Below, in pieces: positions 14,354-20,980 of a stretch of DNA of 21,862 bases (position 1 is the first letter of the stretch; each line of letters opens with the position of its first letter). The DNA lies in the IMG/VR virus record IMGVR_UViG_3300020129_000743, positions 1-21,862 of that record; one strand, given 5' to 3'. The DNA is from a virus. Under the pieces are notes generated by a model that searched no databases, had not been told where the DNA came from, and saw only the letters and a list, made by a program, of their open reading frames with translations. The position numbers and the translations under genes were made by a program.

Positions 14354-15980
14354 CGACGCGAGCCCTCCATCCCGTCAGAAGCCCACGTCCCCGCGGGACC
14401 GCACCGTCGTCTTCCGTCTCCTGCTCGAAGCGGTCGGGCACCGCGGTCACAACCGGGAGCTCGAAATTGTCGCGCGCATCGAAGGCGTCTTCCTGCGGCA
14501 AGGCTTCACACGCGAGATAGCCGAAGCCGTCCGCGATGTGAGAACTCGCGTCGTGAACCGGGGAGACCGACTTCGAGGGGCGCACATCGCCCGTCGCGCG
14601 TTCCGTGGGCCAGCGATATTCGAGGAGCCGCGCGGTCAGGATGTCGCACGTGGGCGAGATCACGACCCGGTTCCAGCGGAAGGCGCTATCAACGACCGCG
14701 ATCCGGCGCGACTCGGATCCGGGACCGCGCACGGCGCACTGGCGGATCCGATGAAACCCCGCGGCGCGGAAGTAGCCCGCGATGCTCTGCCCGCTTCCTG
14801 TCGTCTGGTCGGTGTCGGGCCCGCCCACCATCACCACGTCCCCGAAATCCCCTTCGAACCCGACACCTCGAATCTTCTCCGCGATATTGAGCGCGTGGGC
14901 GCGCGCCCCACCGGCGCCCTCGATCTCGTAGTCGAAGATCACGCGGAGAATCTTGTCGTGCTTTCCGACTTGCCCTCCCGCCGCGGCGCCGAACCCAGTC
15001 GAGCCATAGTCGACGCCCACAAAGAGCGGAAGCTGAGGGTCGTACGGAATCGGGAGCTCCGCGACGTGGCGGCGGACGTGGAAGGTCTTCCACACGAGCC
15101 CGCGCATCGATCTCTCGATCGAGTGGTTATATTCCTGCGCAATGTCTTCGTCACGGAGCGAGGACGTGATGCGTCGGAACGCGGGTGAAACGACGGGGCC
15201 GAAGCGCTCGACCTCGTTCTCGGGCGTCGATGCTAGCCCCTGGTTGAGATCGGGATGCTGGGGCCAGTCGAGCACATGGACACGCCAACCCTCGGGCTTC
15301 CGGAGCACGATCCGCGCCGCGACCGTGCGACGGCCGTTGTGCGTCGTGATGTAGACGCGGCCGCGACGGCACGCGGGATCGAGCGCGCGATTCAGCTCTT
15401 CCGAATGCGGAGCGAACGCCGCTTCATCGACCAGCGCCGCGACGTAGCCGCCCGACCGCCCGCCCTGCTCGTTCGGCGCCTCACCCGAGATATAGGCGTC
15501 CGTCTCCTCGCAGGTGACGCGCTTGAAGGCGAAGTCGGTGGGTTTCTTCGCTTCATCCCAAGGGATGCGGTCCCACATAAAGCGAAGCCGACCGAACACA
15601 CTCTTGGGCGTCGAGTTCTCGCCACCGTCGTCGACGTAGTCGCCGCCCTTCCCAGTCGTCAAGAACGCGGGGAAACCCTTGATCCATTGGGAGCGCCAGA
15701 GGAACCACGCGCACGCGGTCCAGGTCCCGAGCATCCGGCGCGATTTGTCGACCAGGCCATTGAAGCGGTCGGTGCGGCAGCCTTCTAGGAAATCGATCAG
15801 CTCGAGCACGAAGGGCCAGTCCGCGATCGGCGCGATCTTGCCAGCGCGCTCAGGATCCTCGTCGATCGTCTTGCAGCAGCGCGTGATGAACCAGGCGGCG
15901 GCAAGATGGTTCTGCGCGGGATCGCAGAGCATGCGCACGGTCTGGCCGATATGGCTCGACCCCTTGACCATGTCGTCCAT
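14340..15980 (-). CDS. terL: Terminase large subunit
   Basis: 546 aa from ATG 15980 (MDDMVKGSSHIGQTV). The frame is open far upstream across the small-terminase gene; TTG 16010, which overlaps its TGA, is the other plausible start. ATPase part: a Walker-A-like KSRRMLGTW at about residue 79, Walker B ALVDEAAF (Asp185, Glu186) and a coupling-type motif YITTHNG near 210. Nuclease part (RNase H fold): LFVGVDYGSTGFG with Asp324, VMVGGPDTDQ with Asp389, and SHIADGFGYL with Asp484. The Walker A lacks a simple G-x-x-x-x-G-K-T and uses the S-R-R form common in terminases. The enzyme drives DNA into the prohead at the portal and cuts it. It is followed by the portal gene and preceded by a small subunit gene, as in most tailed phages. 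Confidence 0.88.
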   Translation of the reverse strand: MDDMVKGSSHIGQTVRMLCDPAQNHLAAAWFITRCCKTIDEDPERAGKIAPIADWPFVLELIDFLEGCRTDRFNGLVDKSRRMLGTWTACAWFLWRSQWIKGFPAFLTTGKGGDYVDDGGENSTPKSVFGRLRFMWDRIPWDEAKKPTDFAFKRVTCEETDAYISGEAPNEQGGRSGGYVAALVDEAAFAPHSEELNRALDPACRRGRVYITTHNGRRTVAARIVLRKPEGWRVHVLDWPQHPDLNQGLASTPENEVERFGPVVSPAFRRITSSLRDEDIAQEYNHSIERSMRGLVWKTFHVRRHVAELPIPYDPQLPLFVGVDYGSTGFGAAAGGQVGKHDKILRVIFDYEIEGAGGARAHALNIAEKIRGVGFEGDFGDVVMVGGPDTDQTTGSGQSIAGYFRAAGFHRIRQCAVRGPGSESRRIAVVDSAFRWNRVVISPTCDILTARLLEYRWPTERATGDVRPSKSVSPVHDASSHIADGFGYLACEALPQEDAFDARDNFELPVVTAVPDRFEQETEDDGAVPRGRGLLTGWRARVDAFA

Positions 15981-16006
15981 CTCGCGAAGATCCCGCTGGG
16001 TCGCGA

Positions 16007-16423
16007 TCAATGGACGGGTCCGCCGTTCGCTTGCGACTGGGCGCGCTCGCGCATCTGACGCAAGGCTTCCGCGACCGCCGCGGCCTCGATGGGCGCCGGT
16101 ATCGAGTTTTGATCCTGCTTCGGCTGCTCGGAATCGGAGCGCGGGAGGACCGCGGCCTGCTGACGCACGTCGATCCGATGGACGGCCGCGATCGTACGGT
16201 CGATGAACGTCTCTTTGATGATTCGGTGCGCGAGCGCCCAAGCGCGGAGCTTGATCTGGTTCTGACACTTCTTCCGGCCCGCGAGCTCCATCGCCGAACG
16301 CGCGATCGTAATGTCCATGTCGATCGCGCCGGGTGTGAGTTCCCAGATCCGCTGCTGCTCGCGCTTCGCGAGGAGCCGGTCCATGTCAGACCGCGCGACC
16401 AGGAGCTCTTTCTTCGCGCTCAC
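16007..16423 (-). CDS. terS: Probable terminase small subunit
   Basis: 138 aa from GTG 16423 (VSAKKELLVARSDMDRLLAK). An ATG at 16483 in the same frame would lie inside a stem of the folded leader and has no ribosome site, so GTG 16423, with GGGG 7 nt upstream, is preferred. ATG 16384 (MDRLLAKREQQRIWELTPGA) is a shorter option. The middle is helical and basic (IARSAMELAGRKKCQNQIKL, WALAHRIIKETFIDRT), fitting DNA binding and ring formation, and the C-terminus is Gln/Ala-rich. The function is mainly by position, directly before the large subunit. Small terminases diverge strongly, so lack of a recognised motif is not strong evidence against it. Confidence 0.6.
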   Translation of the reverse strand: MSAKKELLVARSDMDRLLAKREQQRIWELTPGAIDMDITIARSAMELAGRKKCQNQIKLRAWALAHRIIKETFIDRTIAAVHRIDVRQQAAVLPRSDSEQPKQDQNSIPAPIEAAAVAEALRQMRERAQSQANGGPVH

Positions 16424-16437
16424 GCCCGCACCCCAAC

Positions 16438-16509
16438 AAAAAAGGCGACGGACCGGTCCAGCCCCTGGCCGCAGGAAGGCCATCGTGGGGCCGGCTGTCG
16501 ATCGTCGCC
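16438..16509 (-). terminator. Terminator-like nested hairpin with U6 before terS
   Basis: On the minus-strand RNA, GGCGAC (16509-16504) pairs with GUCGCC (16449-16444), CCGGCCCC (16494-16487) with GGGGCUGG (16465-16458, one G-U pair), and UGGCC (16482-16478) with GGCCA (16470-16466). UUUUUU (16443-16438) follows the outer arm directly. This resembles an intrinsic terminator or a folded leader separating the small-gene block from the packaging and head genes. It is only 15 bases before the preferred start of terS, so no promoter fits between them. Confidence 0.5.
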
Positions 16510-16529
16510 GAAGCGATACCGCGCTTGGT

Positions 16530-16760
16530 CTAGGCTACGGATCTTGCATGACGGTCCTCAACACTCGCTTCACGTGGAGCGAGCAGAGTAGTCGCTTGGC
16601 AGCCACGATGCCTGCCGTTGAACTCGTAGAGATCGCGACGAACAGCAGGGAAACAGTTGATCCGGATCTTCTTCGACTGCCCACACGCGCCACAGAACGC
16701 GATGATCGCGTTCTCGCCCTCGAGCGTCCGAAGCGACATGTGCTGGTACTGGTGACTCAT
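16530..16760 (-). CDS. Small cysteine-containing protein
   Basis: 76 aa, ATG overlapping the preceding stop as ATGA. Seen: an N-terminal MSHQYQHMSLRTLEGENAII, then AFCGACGQSKKIRINCFPAV with Cys23, Cys26 and Cys36, and HRGCQATT with Cys54. The CxxC pair followed by a spaced Cys and another Cys is a likely zinc-binding arrangement. The C-terminus is basic. The frame ends with TAG just upstream of the terminator-like leader of terS. No family is recognised. It may be a small DNA- or protein-binding factor. Confidence 0.6.
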   Translation of the reverse strand: MSHQYQHMSLRTLEGENAIIAFCGACGQSKKIRINCFPAVRRDLYEFNGRHRGCQATTLLAPREASVEDRHARSVA

Positions 16761-16984
16761 GCGTTCGCGTCGATGTAGCTCGCCTTGAACGCGCCCAGAT
16801 TGTCGAGCGCCGCCTGCACGTCGTGCACTGCACCCTTCACGAGCGACACGTCCGACCCGCTCGGAGCGGGCGTCACGTCAGGCGCCTCGATCGCGTCGAG
16901 CAGGCTCTGGAGCATGTGGCGCGTTGAACCGAGTGCTGCGATCTGGTTCGTCGTGACGTTGAAGATTGGGGCCGAGACTGTCAT
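16757..16984 (-). CDS. Small hypothetical protein
   Basis: 75 aa, starting MTVSAPIFNVTTNQIAALGS. ATG 16984 overlaps the preceding stop as ATGA and has GGGGGA a few bases upstream; an ATG four codons earlier is in frame but lies within that ribosome site. It is helical (STRHMLQSLLDAIEA, VKGAVHDVQAALDNLGAF) around a Pro/Ser/Asp-rich middle. The heptad-like spacing of hydrophobic residues suggests a coiled coil or oligomer. No family or function is recognised. Confidence 0.6.
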   Translation of the reverse strand: MTVSAPIFNVTTNQIAALGSTRHMLQSLLDAIEAPDVTPAPSGSDVSLVKGAVHDVQAALDNLGAFKASYIDANA

Positions 16985-17202
16985 TCCATCCCCCAAGCGT
17001 TGGGCCGCTTCTCACTGCCGTCGGTGAGCGACGGCGTTGTGCGTTCGATCCGGTTCATCTCGCGGTGCATCGGGCAGTGCATGAGATCCTCGATCGAGAG
17101 CTTTTCGATCTCGTCCATCGTGAGCGAGAAGAGCATCGTCGGCCGGCACTCCACGCACGTGCGCCAGTGCTTCTCGTCATGACCCTTCGCGCGCTTCGCC
17201 AC
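16981..17202 (-). CDS. Small zinc-knuckle-like protein
   Basis: 73 aa from GTG 17202 (VAKRAKGHDEKHWRTCVECR), chosen because GGGAGGG lies just upstream and the preceding TGA is one base away; a longer TTG start would overlap the neighbour. Cys16, Cys19, Cys43 and His46 (TCVEC and HCPMHRE) form a CxxC plus CxxH pattern consistent with one zinc site. The helix between them (SLTMDEIEKLSIEDLM) is acidic. The N-terminus is basic. It overlaps the next gene by ATGA. No family is recognised. Confidence 0.6.
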   Translation of the reverse strand: MAKRAKGHDEKHWRTCVECRPTMLFSLTMDEIEKLSIEDLMHCPMHREMNRIERTTPSLTDGSEKRPNAWGME

Positions 17203-17203
17203 G

Positions 17204-17614
17204 TCACCCTCCCTCGTCCGATCCTTCGCGGAGAGTTGTACCGGAATCGACGGGGATATTGCCAAGCGAAACCTGAGTAGCGTTACTCAGATTTTCCCGA
17301 TGCCGCTCCGACGCCTCTTCCCGGTCGCGCTGGGCAAGGAGCGCCGCGGGGCTCAGCCGCGCGAACCGCGCGCGTAAGGTCAGGAGCTCGCGGATCAGAT
17401 CCGAGCGTGTCGTCGCCTGGCGATCCCAAAGCGATGTCCCGCCGTGGTAGAGCGTCCTCGCCGCAATCACGTCGAGCCGGAGCGTGTGCATTGACTGGCG
17501 CAAGAGCCGCGGCAAGTCTGACTTCGGATGGATCGCGCGAAGTGCTCGAACCTCTTCGGATTCAATCTCCTGCGGCTCTCCCAAAGCCCGCCCCTCCGTG
17601 AGTGTCAAGATCAC
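17204..17614 (-). CDS. Hypothetical helical protein
   Basis: 136 aa from GTG 17614, overlapping the preceding stop as GTGA. Starts VILTLTEGRALGEPQEIESE, then a helical stretch EEVRALRAIHPKSDLPRLLR, QSMHTLRLDVIAARTLYHGG, RSDLIRELLTLRARFARLSP and AALLAQRDREEASERHREN. The C-terminus is Ser/Gly/Asp-rich and probably disordered. The frame stays open for about 140 codons further upstream, but that part overlaps another gene and is a shadow. The helical, Arg/Leu-rich middle could bind DNA or another helical partner. No family is recognised. Confidence 0.6.
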   Translation of the reverse strand: MILTLTEGRALGEPQEIESEEVRALRAIHPKSDLPRLLRQSMHTLRLDVIAARTLYHGGTSLWDRQATTRSDLIRELLTLRARFARLSPAALLAQRDREEASERHRENLSNATQVSLGNIPVDSGTTLREGSDEGG

Positions 17615-17961
17615 GCGCCCACCCGCTTTTCCAAGAGCGCGATCAGCGTATTGAGATCGTCCCGCTCCTGAAGCGCCGCGGCCAGGGCGCCCGTCCCGCC
17701 GGCGCGCACGGGGGCTACCGGCTTCTTGGTGGGCGAGCTTTTCGCCGTCTTCCCACCCTTCGCGCACGTGCACGCCGACACCTCGAGGTTGCAGCCCGAG
17801 CACGCCCACTTCCACACGCCGCCCCTGTTGAGCCGTCGCCGACCGTGGCCGCAGGAACACTTCCCCCGACCCCCGCTCGGGATCTTCGCCCGACGCTTCA
17901 TCTCGTCCGGGTCCGTCCCGCTCACCCCGCTTCCCAACTTCACGACCTCGGGCTCCGCCAT
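17611..17961 (-). CDS. Cysteine-rich zinc-ribbon-like protein
   Basis: 116 aa from ATG 17961, with GGGAGGG about 5 nt upstream; a GTG two codons earlier would leave almost no spacing to that site. Residues 30-70 hold CSC at 35 and 37, His39, CSGC at 54 and 57 and CTC at 64 and 66, embedded in basic and Gly-rich sequence (GRRRLNRGGVWKWACSGCNL). This suggests two metal sites in a zinc-ribbon-like fold. A Lys/Pro/Thr-rich linker follows, then a short helix (GALAAALQERDDLNTLIALL) that may form a coiled coil. It is the first gene after the repeat-rich region and may be made early. Role unknown: a transcription-related or DNA-binding factor is possible. Confidence 0.65.
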   Translation of the reverse strand: MAEPEVVKLGSGVSGTDPDEMKRRAKIPSGGRGKCSCGHGRRRLNRGGVWKWACSGCNLEVSACTCAKGGKTAKSSPTKKPVAPVRAGGTGALAAALQERDDLNTLIALLEKRVGA

Positions 17962-17977
17962 CCGCACCCTCCCGATT

Positions 17978-17990
17978 TGTAGTTCCTACA
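17978..17990. repeat. Small inverted repeat TGTAG-TTC-CTACA
   Basis: A perfect 5-bp inverted repeat with a 3-nt spacer lies 17 bases before the ATG of the zinc-ribbon gene. It could be an operator or part of a folded leader; it is too short to call. Confidence 0.35.
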
Positions 17991-18003
17991 CGTCGCCTAG
18001 CCG

Positions 18004-18069
18004 TCTGACTGACAGACAGACAAGATGTGTCCCGTAGGGACACACCTTTGTCCGTGTCCGTCAGTCAGA
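18004..18069. repeat. 66-nt nested inverted repeat before the small-gene block
   Basis: TCTGACTGAC (18004-18013) pairs with GTCAGTCAGA (18060-18069), and TGTGTCCC (18026-18033) with GGGACACA (18037-18044) around GTA. The arms between them also pair in part, giving an imperfect stem of about 30 bp. It sits in the 167-bp gap between the primase-helicase and the zinc-ribbon gene, where a promoter or operator would be expected. No U-tract follows on either strand. Confidence 0.75.
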
Positions 18070-18207
18070 AAACCGGCATAGGAGCGTCCCTGACCACCAC
18101 TCGCGTTGTCGTTCAGTAAGTAGAGCATCTAAATATCGAGATCGCTTGATGTTGTCTCGCGTGAGACTGACGGACAATCGCCGCTTTGTCCGTCAGTGTC
18201 CGCCAGT
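18008..18207. repeat. Iteron-like cluster of TGTCCGTCAGT
   Basis: Five copies of the 11-mer TGTCCGTCAGT lie in 200 bp: 18055-18065 and 18187-18197 exact; 18166-18176 exact and inverted; 18197-18207 with one mismatch (TGTCCGCCAGT); 18008-18018 inverted with one mismatch. Further TGTCCGT heptamers are at 18049-18055 and 18235-18241. The inverted pair 18166-18176 and 18187-18197 makes an 11-bp stem with a 10-nt loop inside the end of the primase-helicase gene. The set resembles iterons of an origin or a multi-site operator. Confidence 0.7.
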
Positions 18208-20027
18208 CGGTAGCGATAGACCCACTTTCTGGCCTGTCCGTCTCCTTGGGCCACCCGTTCGCTGGTTCGGACCGTTCCGATTTCCTCGCGGCGGCGTTTC
18301 ACGGTCTTCTCGGAGAGCCCTGATTTGATCGCCGCCTCCCGATCTGTGAGTCCGACCAGGCCGGCATGGAAGTAGGCGTCCCGGATCTTGTCGACGTTCT
18401 CCGCCTTCCGTTTTTCGGGGCTGTAGTCAGTGACCTCGAACCCGGAGTGCTCGGGTCGAGTCAGGTAGATCGGTGCGATCGGGGGCGCGTTGTTCGTCTT
18501 GGGGAACCGGAGCGAGAAGAGCTCGTCCTTCTTGATCTGTGTGAGGCGAATCAGGGCCTTGCAGTCGGTGATCATCCGGCTCGTGCCGCGCACGGCGTCG
18601 AGATCGTCCAGTTCCTTTCCCGAGCTCGGGCTCTTGGGCTCGTGGTGGACGAGCTCGATCGCGGTCCCGGTCTCTTCGCTCACCTCGTCGAAGCGCCGGA
18701 GCACCTGGCCGAACTCGACCGCTTTGTTCTCGTCGGTCGAGTGGGCGCGGGAGAGGGCGTCGATGATCACGAGATCGAGCGCCTGATGCTTGCACCATTG
18801 GGCGAGCGCCTTGTAGTCGTCCGTCAGCATGTCGACCGCGCCGCGGAGATCGGGGCGGGAGATCACGCGCACGCGGGAGAGATCGGCGTCGGGCGACTTC
18901 TCGAGGATCCATCCGAGCCGCTTCTGGAAGAACCCGGCGTGCATTTCGAGCTCGAGGATACCGACCCGGAGCGGACCCTTCGCCGGCGGAGCGAGACCGT
19001 AGAGCCCGCGGCCCTGGGAGAGCTCGATCGCTTGCTGGAGGATCGCCCAGGTTTTCCCGAGTCCGGGCTTCCCGTAGAAGATCACGAGATCGCCAGCGGA
19101 GATGAGTCCGTTCCCGAGAATGGACGGGGGCTCGGTATAGGGGCGCGCCATGAACTCGCCGAGCTCAAAGTCGGCGGCGACGAAGCGCTGGGAGGGTGTG
19201 ACGAAGGGTATCGCCGCGGTCGCGAGCTCTTCCAGCTTCTCCTTCGTCCCGCCGATCGCGAGCCAGTCGGACACGTCCTGCTTCCCTTCGAGATCGGGGA
19301 GCGCGAGCACCTTGACGCACGAGACCCACTCCGCAATCGCGTCGCGTACCTTCTCGGCGTGTTTCTTTCCTGGGTCGTCGTTGTCGGGAAGAATCACGAC
19401 TTCCGCAGCGCCGGCGAGTTGGTCTGTGTACTGTGGCAACCAGGCTGCGGCGGCGCCTTGCGGCGCGGTCGTCGCGGTCAATCCCATCGCCGCGAGATTG
19501 TCCGCGTCCTTCTCCCCTTCGACGATGTAGATCCGATGCCCATAGTGACGCGCGGCGCTGAGTTCCACCGCGCGGTAGAGCACACGGCGCACGCCGTCCA
19601 AATTGTCGATCCACATCGGGGCGGGAGGTTCGAGGTTTGAGGGCCGGCGCTGCTTAAAATTCTTGTGCTCGTCGCGGACGACTTGGTAGAGGAGCGTGCC
19701 GCGATCGTCGTGGTAGTCGTAGCTCGCGGTGATTTTCCCGAACGGAGGCCGTCCCTGGCCTTTTATCCCATCGTGGGATCCGTTCGGTTTAGCCGAGCTC
19801 CACGTCGACTCGAAGAGATCTCGCTTCTCGATCCCTTTGGCCGAGAGGATCGCTTCGAGCGTGCAGCCGGCGCGACACGTGAGAAGGACCTTCTGTCCAT
19901 CGTCGCTTTGCTGAATTCGTAAGGACGGGGCGTGATCGTCGTGCGCGGGGCAAAGGACGAGGTAGCCCTTCCCCTCGGGGCGTGGTGAATCGAAGCGGCT
20001 CAGTACGCGATCGAGTGCTGCCCCCAA
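18129..20027 (-). CDS. Primase-helicase with C-terminal HTH
   Basis: 632 aa from TTG 20027, preceded by AAGGGGAGG; no other usual start codon is in frame before an ATG at 20273 that lies upstream of a terminator-like hairpin. Domains in order: a zinc-finger primase part with Cys26, His29, Cys51, Cys55 (VLCPAH and TCRAGC); a Toprim-like part with VEGEKDADNL (Glu170) and PDNDDPG (Asp215, Asp217); a RecA-like RepA/AAA_25 helicase with Walker A GKPGLGKT (about 319-326), Walker B VIIDAL (Asp423) and ELVHHEPKS at about 460; and a C-terminal winged-helix-like segment (GLTDREAAIKSGLSEKTVKR). It would unwind DNA and prime lagging-strand synthesis for phage replication. It fuses primase and hexameric helicase functions. 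The final 25 codons overlap the iteron-like repeats. Confidence 0.85.
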   Translation of the reverse strand: MGAALDRVLSRFDSPRPEGKGYLVLCPAHDDHAPSLRIQQSDDGQKVLLTCRAGCTLEAILSAKGIEKRDLFESTWSSAKPNGSHDGIKGQGRPPFGKITASYDYHDDRGTLLYQVVRDEHKNFKQRRPSNLEPPAPMWIDNLDGVRRVLYRAVELSAARHYGHRIYIVEGEKDADNLAAMGLTATTAPQGAAAAWLPQYTDQLAGAAEVVILPDNDDPGKKHAEKVRDAIAEWVSCVKVLALPDLEGKQDVSDWLAIGGTKEKLEELATAAIPFVTPSQRFVAADFELGEFMARPYTEPPSILGNGLISAGDLVIFYGKPGLGKTWAILQQAIELSQGRGLYGLAPPAKGPLRVGILELEMHAGFFQKRLGWILEKSPDADLSRVRVISRPDLRGAVDMLTDDYKALAQWCKHQALDLVIIDALSRAHSTDENKAVEFGQVLRRFDEVSEETGTAIELVHHEPKSPSSGKELDDLDAVRGTSRMITDCKALIRLTQIKKDELFSLRFPKTNNAPPIAPIYLTRPEHSGFEVTDYSPEKRKAENVDKIRDAYFHAGLVGLTDREAAIKSGLSEKTVKRRREEIGTVRTSERVAQGDGQARKWVYRYRLADTDGQSGDCPSVSRETTSSDLDI

Positions 20028-20071
20028 ACCTCCCCTTGCCCGAGCCTGTTGGATGGCTCGCCCGTTCCCGG

Positions 20072-20110
20072 AAAAAGCAAAACGCTCCCCGGTGTGAGAA
20101 CCGGAGAGCG
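20072..20110 (-). terminator. Terminator-like hairpin upstream of the primase-helicase
   Basis: On the minus strand CGCTCTCCGG (20110-20101), loop TTCTCACA, and CCGGGGAGCG (20092-20083) form a 10-bp stem with one mismatch, followed by TTTTGCTTTTT (20082-20072). This is a standard intrinsic-terminator layout. It lies 45 bases upstream of the TTG start, so it would act on RNA entering from the divergent region, or as an attenuator. Confidence 0.6.
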
Positions 20111-20227
20111 CCCGACTCTTGAGATCGAGCTCCCTCGCTGCCGTGATCGTGGCAGGGGCAAGGATGTCTGGAAGAACGGCGCGAAAGTACGTAGGATCGC
20201 GGACGGCGGTCAAGCGGAATTTTCGCT

Positions 20228-20258
20228 GTTTCGTTTTGGCGCGTCCGTATGCTATAAT
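20228..20258 (+). promoter_or_regulatory. Extended -10 promoter for the lipoprotein gene
   Basis: TGCTATAAT at 20250-20258 is a perfect TATAAT with the extended TGn motif. The -35 region (about 20228-20235) is poor, as is usual for extended -10 promoters. Transcription would begin near 20265, giving a leader of about 47 nt. The perfect TATAAT stands out in this GC-rich sequence. Confidence 0.7.
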
Positions 20259-20311
20259 TCCCTTCCCGCGCATGGGACACGGACGTCCGCCACGTCCATT
20301 CTGGAGGTCCC

Positions 20312-20974
20312 ATGTTGAGCCGTACCGCACTCGTGTACCTGCTCCTGGTTCTCACTGGATGCGCCTCGGTGCTCGCTTCGAAAGAGAAGACGATCCCCTT
20401 CACGTCGACGCCGTCCGGGGCCGAGGTCCTGATCGACGGGAAGAGTTATGGCCCCACGCCGGCGAAGATCCGTCTCCAGCAAGGGAAGGACTACCAGGTC
20501 GCGTTCCGGATGGACGGCCATCCCGACCAGACCCACGTGCTGCGGAATAGCGTGGGCGGCGGGTGGGTCGTGCTCGACGTTGTGTGTGGACTCCTGCCGG
20601 TCGCGGTCGACGCCGGGACTGGGGCCTGGCATGCCCTCAAAGCAAGCGCGGTCGTCGCGGACATGGACAGGGGCACGGTATCGGAGCTCAACTGGAGCGG
20701 GAAGGATGTGGGCCCGGCTGTCGTGGGGCGCGTGAAGGACCTTCCGGACAGTGGGGTCGCGACTGCACCCCTCGTCGTCACGTTGACCACTGGGCGCACG
20801 ATCGAGGCGTTGCGGATCGCGGCTAAGAGCCGGGACACGCTTCGGATCGACTGCACGGACGGGCGGACCGAGTACGTCTACACGAGTATGGTCAAGTCGA
20901 TCGTGAGCTTGAACGAGATCGACATGACGAAGCGCGTCGTGCGTGGTCTCGAAACGGTGCCGGCCGAGCCGTAG
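20312..20974 (+). CDS. PEGA-type lipoprotein, probable lysogenic-conversion gene
   Basis: 220 aa from ATG 20312 with GGAGG just upstream. The start MLSRTALVYLLLVLTGCASV is a lipoprotein signal: a short basic start, hydrophobic core and lipobox LTGC, with Cys17 the lipidated residue. Residues about 28-75 fit a PEGA surface domain (PFTSTPSGAEVLIDGKSYGP, then TPAKIRL, YQVAFRMDGH). Next comes a glycine- and hydrophobic-rich GGGWVVLDVVCGLLPVAVDA typical of small PEGA lipoproteins that carry such a hairpin. The C-terminal half is a second beta-rich domain (APLVVTLTTGRTIEALRIAA, TEYVYTSMVKSIVSLN). The protein would be anchored in a membrane. It has its own promoter, points away from the phage operon and precedes the integrase, so a prophage-expressed moron role such as surface change or superinfection exclusion is plausible, but unproven. 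Confidence 0.75.
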   Translation: MLSRTALVYLLLVLTGCASVLASKEKTIPFTSTPSGAEVLIDGKSYGPTPAKIRLQQGKDYQVAFRMDGHPDQTHVLRNSVGGGWVVLDVVCGLLPVAVDAGTGAWHALKASAVVADMDRGTVSELNWSGKDVGPAVVGRVKDLPDSGVATAPLVVTLTTGRTIEALRIAAKSRDTLRIDCTDGRTEYVYTSMVKSIVSLNEIDMTKRVVRGLETVPAEP

Positions 20975-20980
20975 CCGATC

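Larger units (their letters stand above)
20028..20311. other. Divergent intergenic region
   Basis: This 284-bp gap separates the minus-strand operon from the plus-strand lipoprotein gene. It holds the terminator-like hairpin (20072-20110), a plus-strand extended -10 promoter (20250-20258) and otherwise no gene that I can support. A minus-strand frame runs through it but lacks a ribosome site. A promoter for the primase operon must lie here or just right of it; none with a good -10 is obvious. Confidence 0.5.

Noticed and set aside
15981-16268. Longer N-terminus of the large terminase starting near 16268
   Set aside because: It would overlap almost the whole small-terminase gene, and its sequence is Arg/Ala/Gly-rich shadow translation without terminase features.
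17615-18043. Upstream extension of the 136-aa gene to 279 residues
   Set aside because: It runs through the zinc-ribbon gene in another frame and has low-complexity Arg/Gly/Glu sequence.
18004-18069. Intrinsic terminator after the primase-helicase gene
   Set aside because: The stem is long, but no U-tract follows on either strand.
20111-20273. N-terminal extension of the primase-helicase from ATG 20273
   Set aside because: It would read through the terminator-like hairpin and its U-tract, lacks a ribosome site and has no primase-like sequence.
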